From Bacillus sp. RAR_GA_16 (GTDB lineage Bacteria; Bacillota; Bacilli; Bacillales; Guptibacillaceae): a stretch of 64,000 bases of DNA. Under the pieces are notes generated by a model. That model was given only the letters and a program-made list of their open reading frames with translations. It ran no database searches and had not been told where the DNA came from. Of this stretch, positions 36,577 to 45,594 are shown one piece after another. Position 1 is the first letter of the stretch. Each line of letters opens with the position of its first letter. The position numbers were made by a program, and so were the translations under genes. The DNA is taken from positions 1-64,000 of the forward strand of contig NZ_JAIUKZ010000004.1 of the NCBI RefSeq assembly GCF_020165985.1, given 5' to 3'.

Positions 36577-36750
36577 ATGAAAATAACGAAGGTACTTGTT
36601 CTCTTATCTTTAGTAGTCGTCATGTATGAATACCGCTATCGATTGTTAAATGGTTTGCTGGGAGTTGCGGTTATTAGGCGCTTTGTCGTCGGCAACTCGT
36701 TAAAATTCCCAGGTGTACGAAACAAACTTTTCAGTTCGTTTTTATCATAA
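36577..36750 (+). CDS. Small membrane peptide of unknown function
   Basis: A 57-residue protein. Residues 4-16 form one hydrophobic segment (TKVLVLLSLVVVM), followed by YEYRYRLLNGLLG and a basic, arginine-rich tail. AGGAGG lies six bases before ATG 36577. It ends at its own terminator. In B. subtilis a small unknown gene (yqgO) follows yqgN, but the similarity was not checked. Confidence 0.6.
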   Translation: MKITKVLVLLSLVVVMYEYRYRLLNGLLGVAVIRRFVVGNSLKFPGVRNKLFSSFLS

Positions 36751-36778
36751 CCTCTACCTTATAGGGTGGAGGTTTTTT
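36751..36778 (+). terminator. Terminator of the small peptide gene
   Basis: Eight-base stem CCTCTACC / GGTGGAGG with one G-T pair, followed by TTTTTT. Confidence 0.85.
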
Positions 36779-36861
36779 CTTTCTTCTAAAAATAGAAAAG
36801 AGTAAAATAAGAAGAAATGAATGTGATGATGATTATTCAATCAGATTGGGGGCGCTTCAAG

Positions 36862-37563
36862 TTGAAGTACACACACATCTATTTTGATTTAGATAATACC
36901 CTTTACGATCATGAAAAAGCTTTTAAAAAAACGATTCTACATTGTGCGGAAACCATGTTGCATAAAAAAAGCTCTTCTCTTTCCGTTCATAAATGGTTCA
37001 CTGTTTTCAAATCGAATTGTGATCAATTTTGGGAGTACTATGAAAAGGGAGAATGGTCAAGAGAACGATATCAAGTTAGTCGCTTCTGTCAAACGAACGA
37101 ATTTTTTGATCTACCATGCTCTGAAAAAGAGGCCTTAGAGTTTCAAGAAGAATACCAATCAAAAGTGGCCACTTTCGCAGAGCTATATAACGGGAGTGCC
37201 TCTCTTTTAACCATATTAAAAGAGAAAGGAATTGAACTAGGCATTATTACGAACGGTGGGAAGGAAACCCAAACAGCAAAGATAGAGGCTCTACAGTTGT
37301 TTCAATGGATTCCTAGGGAAAACATCTATATTTCTGAAGCTATTGGAATGGAAAAACCGGGAACGTCTATTTTTCACTACGTTCATGATCGTTCTGGTCG
37401 TTATCTCTACATAGGTGATACCTTTGAGCATGATATCAACCCTGCATTGAAAGCTGGGTTTGATGCAATTTATTTTAATTCCAGAAACGAAAAAGTGGAG
37501 CTTCCAAATGAAGTCCACGAAATCGATTCTTATGATGAATTAAAGCAACTATTAGTTGTTTAA
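36862..37563 (+). CDS. HAD-superfamily hydrolase
   Basis: Phosphatase-like HAD protein of about 233 residues. Motif I is YFDLDNTLYDHEKAF, motif II is GIITNGG, and motif III/IV is GMEKPGTSIF then YIGDTFEHDINPALKAGF. The helical cap between residues 20 and 100 gives the YfnB/pyrimidine-nucleotidase type. The start is uncertain: TTG at 36862 begins at the conserved domain and follows GGGGG, while ATG at 36817 adds 15 residues and has no clear ribosome site. The substrate is unknown. Confidence 0.82.
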   Translation: MKYTHIYFDLDNTLYDHEKAFKKTILHCAETMLHKKSSSLSVHKWFTVFKSNCDQFWEYYEKGEWSRERYQVSRFCQTNEFFDLPCSEKEALEFQEEYQSKVATFAELYNGSASLLTILKEKGIELGIITNGGKETQTAKIEALQLFQWIPRENIYISEAIGMEKPGTSIFHYVHDRSGRYLYIGDTFEHDINPALKAGFDAIYFNSRNEKVELPNEVHEIDSYDELKQLLVV

Positions 37564-37577
37564 CAAAAAACTTTCCT

Positions 37578-38486
37578 TTATTGCGCTGCCGGATTTTTAC
37601 CTTCTAACAAAGGTTCATTAAGGTATTGAATCAATTCAACGTTTTTCCCGCTTTTTGTTTGAAAAAGGATAAGCAGATAAGGCGATTCTTTATGAAGGAG
37701 GATGACGGGAATCGTACTTCCAATCGGTGTTTCAGTAGAACCATTAGGAAGCAAGATGCCGAGGAAGTAGTTTTTGTATAAACCTTCCCAGATTCCTCCA
37801 ATGGCATCGATGGTTTGTTTCCGGGATAAACCCGGAAGTGCCTCATTTTGATAGTGAATTAATGAACTGAGTGGCAATATGGTGTAGTCTTCTGGATGTA
37901 GATTGTATTCAGCGACCATTGATTTAAAAACCATTTGCGCTTGCTGATCCATCGCATGATCAAGAATATATTGCCACTCTTTCTCTTCATCACTTGTCGC
38001 TTCTTTGAAGGATTCAAGTGGTGTCATAGGGGAATCGATCACGTATAGCTGGTTATAGCTCATTTTTTGAGCGCTTTTAATCACATCATTTGGGTAGTGA
38101 ATTTCTCCATAATGGTAAGTAAGGGCTTCGTAATGACCACTATCTTCACTCGTAATTTCTTTTTTTTGCCGAATCGTTGCGGTATTTTCCTTCCAAGTGG
38201 ACATAGAATCGATTAGACGTCCCTCTTCATAAAGAAAGGATAAATCTTGACGTAGGTACGCCGTTTCTGAAAGAGTTGACTCAGTCTTCCAGTTCAAGGT
38301 GTATTCATCTTCATCTTCCTGCGTTAAAATAGTGAGAGATGTACTAGCTGAATCAAATGAGACATCCGGATCGGGAGGGAAGTAAGTAAATGATTCCCTT
38401 ACAGGATTGCCACTAGTATTAACAAGGATGAGCGCAAAAAAACCAATCATACCAAGCATGATAACGTAGTGAATTCTTTTGATCAT
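37578..38486 (-). CDS. Membrane-anchored extracytoplasmic protein of unknown function
   Basis: A 302-residue protein I cannot assign. It has an N-terminal signal anchor (IMLGMIGFFALILVNTSG, about residues 9-26) without a lipobox cysteine. The remaining, rather acidic 270 residues (long stretches of E, D, T and S) look extracytoplasmic. CGGAGGG lies six bases before the ATG. It faces the HAD gene, with 14 bases between their stops, and is divergent from the M42 peptidase gene. Confidence 0.65.
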   Translation of the reverse strand: MIKRIHYVIMLGMIGFFALILVNTSGNPVRESFTYFPPDPDVSFDSASTSLTILTQEDEDEYTLNWKTESTLSETAYLRQDLSFLYEEGRLIDSMSTWKENTATIRQKKEITSEDSGHYEALTYHYGEIHYPNDVIKSAQKMSYNQLYVIDSPMTPLESFKEATSDEEKEWQYILDHAMDQQAQMVFKSMVAEYNLHPEDYTILPLSSLIHYQNEALPGLSRKQTIDAIGGIWEGLYKNYFLGILLPNGSTETPIGSTIPVILLHKESPYLLILFQTKSGKNVELIQYLNEPLLEGKNPAAQ

Positions 38487-38594
38487 CCGGAACCCTCCGA
38501 TTCAATAAGCTTGTCATCATATGTATGAGGAAGAAAATCAAAATATGAAGACCGTTTTATTCCAAAAGAAAGCTAATTTGAGAGGATGGTAGCT

Positions 38595-39648
38595 ATGAAA
38601 GATTTGTTTCATGCAGAGAAACTTCTACAAACAACCAAAGAATTAGTCAGTATTCCAAGTCCATCAGGATATACAGATGAAGTGATTAGTTGGGTGGAAG
38701 GTAGGATGCAAGAACTTGGAGTAGAAACGAAACGAAATCATAAAGGTGGACTAATTGCTTCGATTGAAGGTACTGATTCTTCTCGACAGCGTATGTTAAC
38801 CGCTCACGTCGATACTCTTGGAGCTATGGTAAAAGAAATTAAGAACGATGGTCGTCTTCGTTTATCTTTAATAGGTGGTTTTCGGTTTAATGCAATTGAG
38901 GGCGAATACTGTGAAATCATTACCGGGGATGGTAAGCGTTTTACTGGTACAATCCTACTGCATCAGACGTCTGTTCACGTTTATAAAAATAATGGTGAGA
39001 TCAAAAGAGATGAACAAAATATGGAAGTGCGCTTGGATGAACGAGTGACTAACGCTGAAGACGTGAAGAAATTAGGCATTCGCGTTGGCGATTTTACTTC
39101 TTTTGACCCTCGGGTACAGCTAACAGATAGTGGCTTTATTAAGTCAAGGCATTTAGATGATAAAGCAAGTGTTGCACTGCTTCTAGCAAATATCGAGAAA
39201 TTGAAGGAAGAAAACAAAACGCTACCTTACACGACTCATTTTCTAATTTCCAATAACGAAGAAATAGGATACGGAGGAAATTCAAATATTCCTGAAGAAA
39301 CGGTTGAATACATAGCTGTGGATATGGGAGCGCTTGGGGATGGGCAATCGTCAGATGAGTATACCGTGTCCATTTGTGCAAAAGATTCAAGTGGTCCTTA
39401 TCATTTTCGACTAAGAGAGCATTTGGTCAATCTTGCGGAGGAACATCATATTGAGTACAAGCTTGACATTTATCCCTACTATGGATCAGATGCTTCCGCG
39501 GCAATCCGCGCTGGTGTTGATGTTCGCCATGCACTAATTGGACCAGGGAATCGATGCTTCCCACGCTTATGAGCGCACACATCAGGATTCGATGCTACAT
39601 ACGGCTCATCTTATTTATCGCTATCTTTTATCCCCGATGATCGATTAA
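38595..39648 (+). pseudogene. M42-family aminopeptidase, broken by a one-base insertion
   Basis: Zinc or cobalt aminopeptidase of the M42 (glutamyl aminopeptidase/deblocking) family. The open frame covers about 325 residues with the metal-site motifs TAHVDTLGAM, HLDDKAS and SNNEEIGYGG, and DIYPYYGSDASAAI. At GPGNRCFPRL the frame goes wrong: removal of one A in CCAGGGAATCG (about 39549-39550) restores GPGIDASHAYERTH and runs on to a stop at 39648. The shift costs the C-terminal His region (SHAYERTH), which carries a metal ligand in this family. Either a sequencing error or a true frameshift. The ATG at 38595 follows AGAGG; ATG at 38586 does not. Confidence 0.85.
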
Positions 39649-39652
39649 AGTT

Positions 39653-39688
39653 AAAGCCAGCCTTTTTCTAAAAGAAGGCTGGCTTTTC
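39653..39688 (+). terminator. Terminator of the M42 peptidase gene
   Basis: Stem AAAGCCAGCCTT / AAGGCTGGCTTT with a 10-base loop and a short T-run, right after the restored stop. Confidence 0.85.
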
Positions 39689-39757
39689 ATTGCCCAAAGA
39701 TTTGATAGGTATGTATCGATAGGAATTGGTGAATGATGGAAATGAGGAGGGGGACCT

Positions 39758-41221
39758 ATGTCTCAAAAAGAAATCATTCATCCAGTTAGTCATTCATTTG
39801 AAAAAAATATAGACTTTCTTCATAAAGAATTAGGAGTCGGTAAAAGCTTTGATGTGATTCAACTTGATTTGGATTATGCAGGTCGTAAAATGGCCATGTT
39901 CTTAATTGATGGTTTTGTAAAAGACGACATTTTACATTATTTAATGAAGTTGTTATCCAGACTTGAGCCCGAGCAGCTTGAACCCGATCCGCTCGAAAAA
40001 CTCATGAAAGTGCATATTCCATACGTTGAAATTGATCGGCAGAAAGATCTAGATGTGGTAATGGATCTTGTCCTATCAGGTCCGACAGCTCTTGTAGTGG
40101 AAGGCATGAGTGAAGTCATCATGATTGATGCAAGAACATATCCTGTTCGTGGACCACAGGAGCCTGACTTAGAGCGTGTAACAAGAGGGGCTAGAGATGG
40201 ATTTGTTGAAACGATTGTATTTAACACCTCACTGACGAGGAGAAGAGTGAGGGATAAAACGTTAAGAATGGAATATATGCAAGTTGGTAGAAGGTCTAAA
40301 ACAGACATATGTATTAGTTACATTGAGGATATAGCAGACCCTGAAATAGTAAAAAGAATTAAGAACTCTCTTAGTAACATTGATACTGATGGATTACCGA
40401 TGGGGGAAAAAACGATTGAGGAGTTTATTTGTGGACGACATTTCAATCCGTATCCTCTTGTAAGGTATACAGAACGACCAGATACTGCTGCTATTCATTT
40501 ATACGAAGGTCATGTTCTCATTTATGTAGATGGCTCTCCTAGTGTACTGATAACGCCAACGACATTTTGGCATCACTTGCAACATGCCGAGGAATATCGC
40601 CAAAAGCCACTTGTAGGTGCCTACTTAAGACTAGTTCGCTTCATTGCTGTATGGATTGGTATTTTTATCTTGCCGCTATGGTATTTATTTGCTACAAATC
40701 CAAGGTTACTGGGATCAAATATGCAATTCATTGGTGTGGATCAAGGGGGAACCTTACCCCTTTTTGTTCAATTTTTACTGATTGAGATAGGTATCGATAT
40801 CCTTCGAATGGCGACGATTCATACCCCTACCTCTTTAGCGACAGCGCTCGGGCTAGTATCGGCTATTTTAATTGGCCAAGTAGCGGTAGAGGTTGGTTTA
40901 TTCATTAATGAAGTCATTTTATATCTAGCCCTTGCCGCTTTAGGAACTTTTGCTACGCCGTCATATGAGTTAAGCCTTGCCAATCGACTATTTCGTTTAC
41001 TATTACTTGTTTTAACAGCCGCTTTTGGAGTGATCGGATTTGTTGTTGGTTTTACACTGTGGATGCTGTTGTTATTGCGTACAAAGTCTTTTCATATTCC
41101 ATACCTATGGCCGTTTATCCCGTTTTCCTATCGAGCGTTTCGAGATGTGATTTTTCGCTCGCCAATGCCTCTTAAAAATCGAAGACCTACTGTGCTTCAT
41201 CCGAAAGATCCAGATCGTTAA
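39758..41221 (+). CDS. spoVAF: GerA-family spore germination protein, SpoVAF-like
   Basis: Membrane protein of the GerA family, 487 residues. The first 280 residues are soluble, with the family motifs SGPTALVVEG, the TRGARDGFVETIVFNTSL region and RRRVRD, then YMQVGRRSKTDICISYIEDI. The rest has about five membrane segments and the PTSLATALGLVSAILIGQVAVEVGLF motif. The closest known match is SpoVAF, but B. subtilis spoVAF lies in the spoVA operon, and no other spoVA gene is here. A forespore-specific (sigma-G) promoter was looked for and not found by eye. GAGGAGGGGG precedes the ATG. Confidence 0.85.
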   Translation: MSQKEIIHPVSHSFEKNIDFLHKELGVGKSFDVIQLDLDYAGRKMAMFLIDGFVKDDILHYLMKLLSRLEPEQLEPDPLEKLMKVHIPYVEIDRQKDLDVVMDLVLSGPTALVVEGMSEVIMIDARTYPVRGPQEPDLERVTRGARDGFVETIVFNTSLTRRRVRDKTLRMEYMQVGRRSKTDICISYIEDIADPEIVKRIKNSLSNIDTDGLPMGEKTIEEFICGRHFNPYPLVRYTERPDTAAIHLYEGHVLIYVDGSPSVLITPTTFWHHLQHAEEYRQKPLVGAYLRLVRFIAVWIGIFILPLWYLFATNPRLLGSNMQFIGVDQGGTLPLFVQFLLIEIGIDILRMATIHTPTSLATALGLVSAILIGQVAVEVGLFINEVILYLALAALGTFATPSYELSLANRLFRLLLLVLTAAFGVIGFVVGFTLWMLLLLRTKSFHIPYLWPFIPFSYRAFRDVIFRSPMPLKNRRPTVLHPKDPDR

Positions 41222-41255
41222 AGGACACATTCTTTACTAAGAATGTGTCCTTTTT
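41221..41255 (+). terminator. Terminator of the spoVAF-like gene
   Basis: A 14-base arm AAGGACACATTCTT pairs with its complement around a TACT loop, then T-run. It begins at the last base of the stop codon. Confidence 0.9.
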
Positions 41256-41311
41256 GTGCGTATTGATTTTTTTTAAGGCTGTGGCTTGCTATAATAATAA
41301 TGGTGAGGAAA

Positions 41312-41515
41312 ATGAAAACATTTTACGATATTCAGCAACTATTAAAACGCTATGGCATGATTATTTATACGGGTAGTAGACTTGGTGACCTTGAGTTAAT
41401 GGAAGATGAGGTACAAGAATTATATGAAATGAAAATGATTGAAAAAGAAGATTACCTTGTCGCCAGAATGATTTTACGAAATGAATCCAACAAGGAGAGA
41501 GACAAACATGAATGA
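41312..41515 (+). CDS. yqgQ: YqgQ family protein (DUF910)
   Basis: About 67 residues. MKTFYDIQQLLKRYGMIIYTGSR, broken after the tyrosine pair, then DLELMEDEVQELYEMKMIE and a charged end, is the DUF910 pattern. A GTGAGG site lies just before ATG 41312; the ATG at 41300 has none. It is a small helical protein without known function, always near glcK in bacilli. The stop overlaps the next gene by 8 bases. Confidence 0.88.
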   Translation: MKTFYDIQQLLKRYGMIIYTGSRLGDLELMEDEVQELYEMKMIEKEDYLVARMILRNESNKERDKHE

Positions 41516-42257
41516 AACGATCGAAACAATGTTCGCTCATCGATCAATACGAGCGTTTAAAGATAAGCCATTATCAGAAGAGCAAATACATACACTGGTT
41601 AAGGCAGCGCAATCTGCTTCTACGTCAAGCTATATTCAGGCATATTCCATTATAGGTGTGAAAGATAAGGAGAAGAAGAAGCAATTAGCAGAACTAGCAG
41701 GTGGACAGAGTTATGTCGAAAAGAATGGTCATTTCTTCGTATTCTGTGCTGACTTTAATCGCCATCAAGCTACTTCAGAAATGCACGGAACCGATGTGAC
41801 AGAGACAGTTCAATCAACTGAAAAATTTATGGTAGGATTAATTGATGCGGCTCTTGCAGCGCAAAATGCAAGTATAGCTGCTGAATCAATGGGTCTAGGT
41901 ATTTGTTATATTGGGGGAATTCGAAATGATCTTGAAAAAGTAAATGATTTGCTGAACTTACCTCAATATGTGGTACCACTATTCGGACTTTGCGTGGGGT
42001 ATCCGGATCAGGAACCAGACGTGAAACCGCGGTTGCCTCTAGAAAACATTTATCATGTTGATGAATACGAACAGAATGAGGAAGTTTTTAAAGAGGAATT
42101 AATGAAATATGATAATGTCATTTCAACATATTATAACGAGCGCACCGCCGGGCAGCGTACAGGGGGATGGACCACGATGATGGCTCATAAGTTAACGACT
42201 CCTGTTCGTACGTATATGAAGAAATTTCTAGAAAACAAAGGCTTCCCGTTAAAGTAA
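41508..42257 (+). CDS. Oxygen-insensitive NADPH nitroreductase (NfsA/FRP family)
   Basis: FMN-dependent reductase of about 249 residues. FAHRSIRAFKDKPLS at the start binds FMN, followed by AAQSASTSSYIQAYSIIG and the GLGICYIGGIRNDLEKV motif (near residue 135), with the family feature CVGYPDQEPDVKPRLPL. AAGGAGA precedes the ATG. Coupled to yqgQ and 27 bases from glcK. B. subtilis NfrA is the nearest named relative, but the exact physiological substrate is unknown. Confidence 0.87.
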   Translation: MNETIETMFAHRSIRAFKDKPLSEEQIHTLVKAAQSASTSSYIQAYSIIGVKDKEKKKQLAELAGGQSYVEKNGHFFVFCADFNRHQATSEMHGTDVTETVQSTEKFMVGLIDAALAAQNASIAAESMGLGICYIGGIRNDLEKVNDLLNLPQYVVPLFGLCVGYPDQEPDVKPRLPLENIYHVDEYEQNEEVFKEELMKYDNVISTYYNERTAGQRTGGWTTMMAHKLTTPVRTYMKKFLENKGFPLK

Positions 42258-42284
42258 AGTCAAGAGTGAGAAAGGTGGATGATG

Positions 42285-43256
42285 ATGAAAGAAGAAAAAT
42301 GGTTAATAGGTGTTGATCTTGGAGGAACAACAATCAAACTTGCCTTCCTGGATTTTTACGGAGAAATTAAAGAGAAGTGGGAAATTCCAACAGATAAATC
42401 GGAAGCGGGTCGTCACATTACCATGCATATCGCGAAGGCAATTGACGATAAAATGGAAGAAGTGGGCTTAAGCAAAGAAAAGTTCGCTGGAATTGGAATG
42501 GGAGCACCGGGATTCATTGAGATGGAAACAGGCTTTATTTACCATGCTGTGAATATCGGATGGCGAAACTTCCCCCTAAAAGACAAGCTAGAAGTTGAAA
42601 CAGGTTTACCGGTTATCATTGATAATGATGCAAATATTGCAGCTCTTGGAGAAATGTGGCGAGGGGCTGGAGATGGTGCACGTGATTTGCTTTGTGTAAC
42701 GCTTGGTACCGGAGTAGGCGGTGGTATTATTACAAATGGAACAATCATTCATGGTACGAACGGAATGGCTGGAGAGATTGGCCATATTACCTCCATCCCT
42801 GAAGGTGGTGCTTCGTGCAACTGTGGTAAAACCGGATGCCTTGAAACCGTGGCTTCTGCCACTGGTATCGTTCGTATTGCGATGGAGAACCTTAACTCTC
42901 ATCAGGATAGCGTCCTTTATCATACATATAAGGAACAAAATCAACTTACTTCCCGCGACATTTTTGAGGCCGCTGAAGCAAGTGATGGTTATGCTGAAGA
43001 GGTAGTAAACAAGGTCACCTTCTATCTTGGATTAGCCATTGCTAATCTAGCGAATGCGTTAAACCCGTCTAAAATTGTCATTGGGGGAGGCGTTTCAAAA
43101 GCGGGAGATGCTTTATTGAAACCATTAAAAGACCAATTTGAAAAATATGCCTTACCTAGGGTGATGGAAGGTTCTGATTTTGCCATTGCAACACTTGGGA
43201 ATGATGCCGGTGTAATCGGTGGGGCATGGTTAGTGAAAACAAAGATAGTGAAATAG
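42285..43256 (+). CDS. glcK: Glucokinase, ROK family
   Basis: Phosphorylates glucose with ATP. About 323 residues with the ATP-binding start [16 protein letters not shown], the sugar-binding [13 protein letters not shown], the [13 protein letters not shown] segment and the ROK zinc site [10 protein letters not shown] (about residues 183-192). Three ATGs follow one another; 42285 has AAAGGTGG six bases upstream. It follows yqgQ as in B. subtilis. Its own terminator follows. Confidence 0.93.
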   Translation: MKEEKWLIGVDLGGTTIKLAFLDFYGEIKEKWEIPTDKSEAGRHITMHIAKAIDDKMEEVGLSKEKFAGIGMGAPGFIEMETGFIYHAVNIGWRNFPLKDKLEVETGLPVIIDNDANIAALGEMWRGAGDGARDLLCVTLGTGVGGGIITNGTIIHGTNGMAGEIGHITSIPEGGASCNCGKTGCLETVASATGIVRIAMENLNSHQDSVLYHTYKEQNQLTSRDIFEAAEASDGYAEEVVNKVTFYLGLAIANLANALNPSKIVIGGGVSKAGDALLKPLKDQFEKYALPRVMEGSDFAIATLGNDAGVIGGAWLVKTKIVK

Positions 43257-43295
43257 TCCTAATTGTTCGCGTTTATTCCTAGTGTGGCAGGGGTA

Positions 43296-43332
43296 AAGAA
43301 GAGATCAGTGGAGTCTGATCTCTTCTTTTTTT
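43296..43332 (+). terminator. Terminator of the yqgQ-nitroreductase-glcK operon
   Basis: Thirteen-base stem AAGAAGAGATCAG / CTGATCTCTTCTT with a 6-base loop and a T-run. Confidence 0.92.
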
Positions 43333-43350
43333 ATGATTTTTTTGCACAGA

Positions 43351-43377
43351 TGAAACTTTTTGGACGACTTAATCGTT
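43351..43377 (+). promoter_or_regulatory. Possible ECF-sigma promoter of the LTA synthase gene
   Basis: TGAAACTTTT at 43351, 17-base spacer after TGAAAC, CGTT at 43374-43377. This is one base from sigma-M/W/X-type TGAAAC-N16/17-CGTM. It gives a leader of about 165 bases. Confidence 0.5.
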
Positions 43378-43549
43378 ATTAATAACGGACGCACTAAATA
43401 GAATCAAAATATTGTTGAACGAAATACTAAAATAAGGACAAAAGTTAGTTGATTAAATTTCGAAAGCATACTATCATAGCGATTATGTATGGTCGTAGAA
43501 AGATATGGTAGCTTTTCCTTATATTCAACTAAGGAGGTACTAAGAAATC

Positions 43550-45421
43550 ATGAAAAAGCTACAAAATAAGTATTCGTTTTTCCTCGTAGTAGCAGTTATG
43601 CTGTGGTTAAAAACGTATCTAGTGTATGAATTTGCATTTAACATTGAACCTGAAAATAAAATGGAAGGGTTTATCTTACTTTTAAACCCGATTAGTTCCG
43701 TCCTGCTATTCCTCGGTTTTGCATTATTTGCCTCACCTAAATATCGCAATAGAGTGTTACTAGTCATTGATTTCATTGGTTCATTTATTTTGTTTGCAAA
43801 TGTCGTTTATTACCGTGAATTTACAGACTTCATTACAATACCACTACTTTTTCAGACGAATAACATGGGTGAACTTGGCAACAGTATCGCAGAGCTTGTA
43901 AGCGGGTATGATTTCTTATTGTTTTTAGATATCATTCTTCTCTCAGCTTACTTATTTGTGCGTAAGACAAAAAGTTATGCTGTTAAGAAAAAGGAAATCG
44001 CACTTGTATTTGCAAGCGCTATAGCTCTTTTTGCCATTAATGTCGGACTTGCTGAAACTGAGCGTCCACAACTTTTAACTCGGACGTTTGATCGTGAAAT
44101 GCTTATCAAATATATCGGTACCTATAACTATCATGTTTATGATGCTGTTCTTCAATCGAAAGCAAAAGCACAGCGAGCCTTTGCTGATGGCAGTGAAATT
44201 GTCGATATTGAAAACTATGTGAAAGCGAACCATGTTGAACCAAACCCTAAAATGTTTGGTAAAGCAGAAGGTAAAAACATTATTCTCGTTTCACTAGAAT
44301 CCACACAAAGCTTCGTGATAAACGAAGAGGTGGATGGAAAAGAGATAACGCCATTCCTTAACGATCTAATCGAAGAGAGTTATTATTTCCCTAACTTCTA
44401 TCATCAAACAGCACAAGGGAAAACCTCTGATTCTGAGTTTATCTTAGAGAATTCTCTATATGGACTGCCGAGCGGAGCGGTGTTCTTTACGCATTCAGGA
44501 AACGAATATAATGCATCTCCAGAAATTTTGAGTGAAAATGGTTACTACAATGCCGTTTTCCATGCGAATAACAAAAGCTTCTGGAATCGTGATGTCATGT
44601 ATGATTCTCTTAAGTATGATAAGTTCTATGACATCAATGATTTTACAGTCACGCCTGATAATTCAATCGGATGGGGATTAAAAGATGAATATTTCTTTGA
44701 TCAATCCATCAAATATTTAGAAACGCTACCAGAACCTTACTATGCGAAATACATTACTCTTACGAATCATTTTCCATTTACACTTGAATCAGAAGATGAA
44801 TATATTCCAGAGTGGACGTCAGATGATGGTACTGTCAATCGGTATTTCACCACTGTACGATATCAGGATGAAGCTGTTAAAAAATTCTTTGAGCGCATGA
44901 AAGAAGAAGGCCTCTATGAAGATTCAATCTTTGTTATGTATGGAGACCACTATGGAATCTCTGAGAACCATAATAAAGCAATGGGTGAGTTTCTAGGAAA
45001 AGACATTACGCCATTTGAATCGACTGAATTACAAAAAGTGCCTCTTATCATTCATATCCCTGGTCAAAAAGGGAAAGTGATGGAACAAGTCGGTGGACAA
45101 ATAGATCTAAAGCCTACCATTATGCACCTTCTTGGAATTGAAACAAATGACATGATTAAGTTTGGTAATGATTTGTTCGCTGAAGAACAGGATAACTTCA
45201 CCATTCTTCGTGATGGAAGTTTCATTACAGAAGAAAACCTATATACTAAAAATGTTTGTTATGATAAGGAAACTGGAGAAGAAACGGATAAAGCTGCCTG
45301 TGAACCATACATGGAGAAAGCAAAGACAGACCTCGCTTATTCAGATAAAATTGTTTACGGCGATCTTCTTCGTTTCTTAGGAAAGCATAATGGGGAACAA
45401 GAAGCTAAATTAGAAAAATAG
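43550..45421 (+). CDS. yqgS: Lipoteichoic acid synthase, YqgS type
   Basis: Polymerises glycerol phosphate from phosphatidylglycerol to lipoteichoic acid. 623 residues: five membrane segments in the first 170, then the extracellular sulfatase-like domain. Catalytic features of LtaS are visible: the metal-binding Glu in SLESTQSF, the nucleophile Thr in HQTAQGKTSDSEF, and the YGDHYG metal site. AAGGAGGT lies 11 bases before the ATG. B. subtilis has several LtaS paralogues; the location after glcK equals yqgS. Confidence 0.92.
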   Translation: MKKLQNKYSFFLVVAVMLWLKTYLVYEFAFNIEPENKMEGFILLLNPISSVLLFLGFALFASPKYRNRVLLVIDFIGSFILFANVVYYREFTDFITIPLLFQTNNMGELGNSIAELVSGYDFLLFLDIILLSAYLFVRKTKSYAVKKKEIALVFASAIALFAINVGLAETERPQLLTRTFDREMLIKYIGTYNYHVYDAVLQSKAKAQRAFADGSEIVDIENYVKANHVEPNPKMFGKAEGKNIILVSLESTQSFVINEEVDGKEITPFLNDLIEESYYFPNFYHQTAQGKTSDSEFILENSLYGLPSGAVFFTHSGNEYNASPEILSENGYYNAVFHANNKSFWNRDVMYDSLKYDKFYDINDFTVTPDNSIGWGLKDEYFFDQSIKYLETLPEPYYAKYITLTNHFPFTLESEDEYIPEWTSDDGTVNRYFTTVRYQDEAVKKFFERMKEEGLYEDSIFVMYGDHYGISENHNKAMGEFLGKDITPFESTELQKVPLIIHIPGQKGKVMEQVGGQIDLKPTIMHLLGIETNDMIKFGNDLFAEEQDNFTILRDGSFITEENLYTKNVCYDKETGEETDKAACEPYMEKAKTDLAYSDKIVYGDLLRFLGKHNGEQEAKLEK

Positions 45422-45430
45422 AACATTTGA

Positions 45431-45466
45431 AAAACCACACTTTTTTAAAAAAAGTGTGGTTTTTTG
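45431..45466 (+). terminator. Terminator of the LTA synthase gene
   Basis: AAACCACACTTTTT pairs with its complement AAAAAGTGTGGTTT, followed by more T. Confidence 0.88.
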
Positions 45467-45594
45467 CACTGTTAAATTAAAAGGGTTATGGTTTCGTAGA
45501 TCTTGTTAATCGAAAACCTTTATCCACGAAGCATAGGAGTCCCTTCTTTGCTCATATCATTGTAAGAAGGATATGACATGTGGGAGGGTAAATG

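Noticed and set aside
39690-39757. Sigma-G promoter of the spoVAF-like gene
   Set aside because: No CATnnTA -10 with a fitting -35 was seen.
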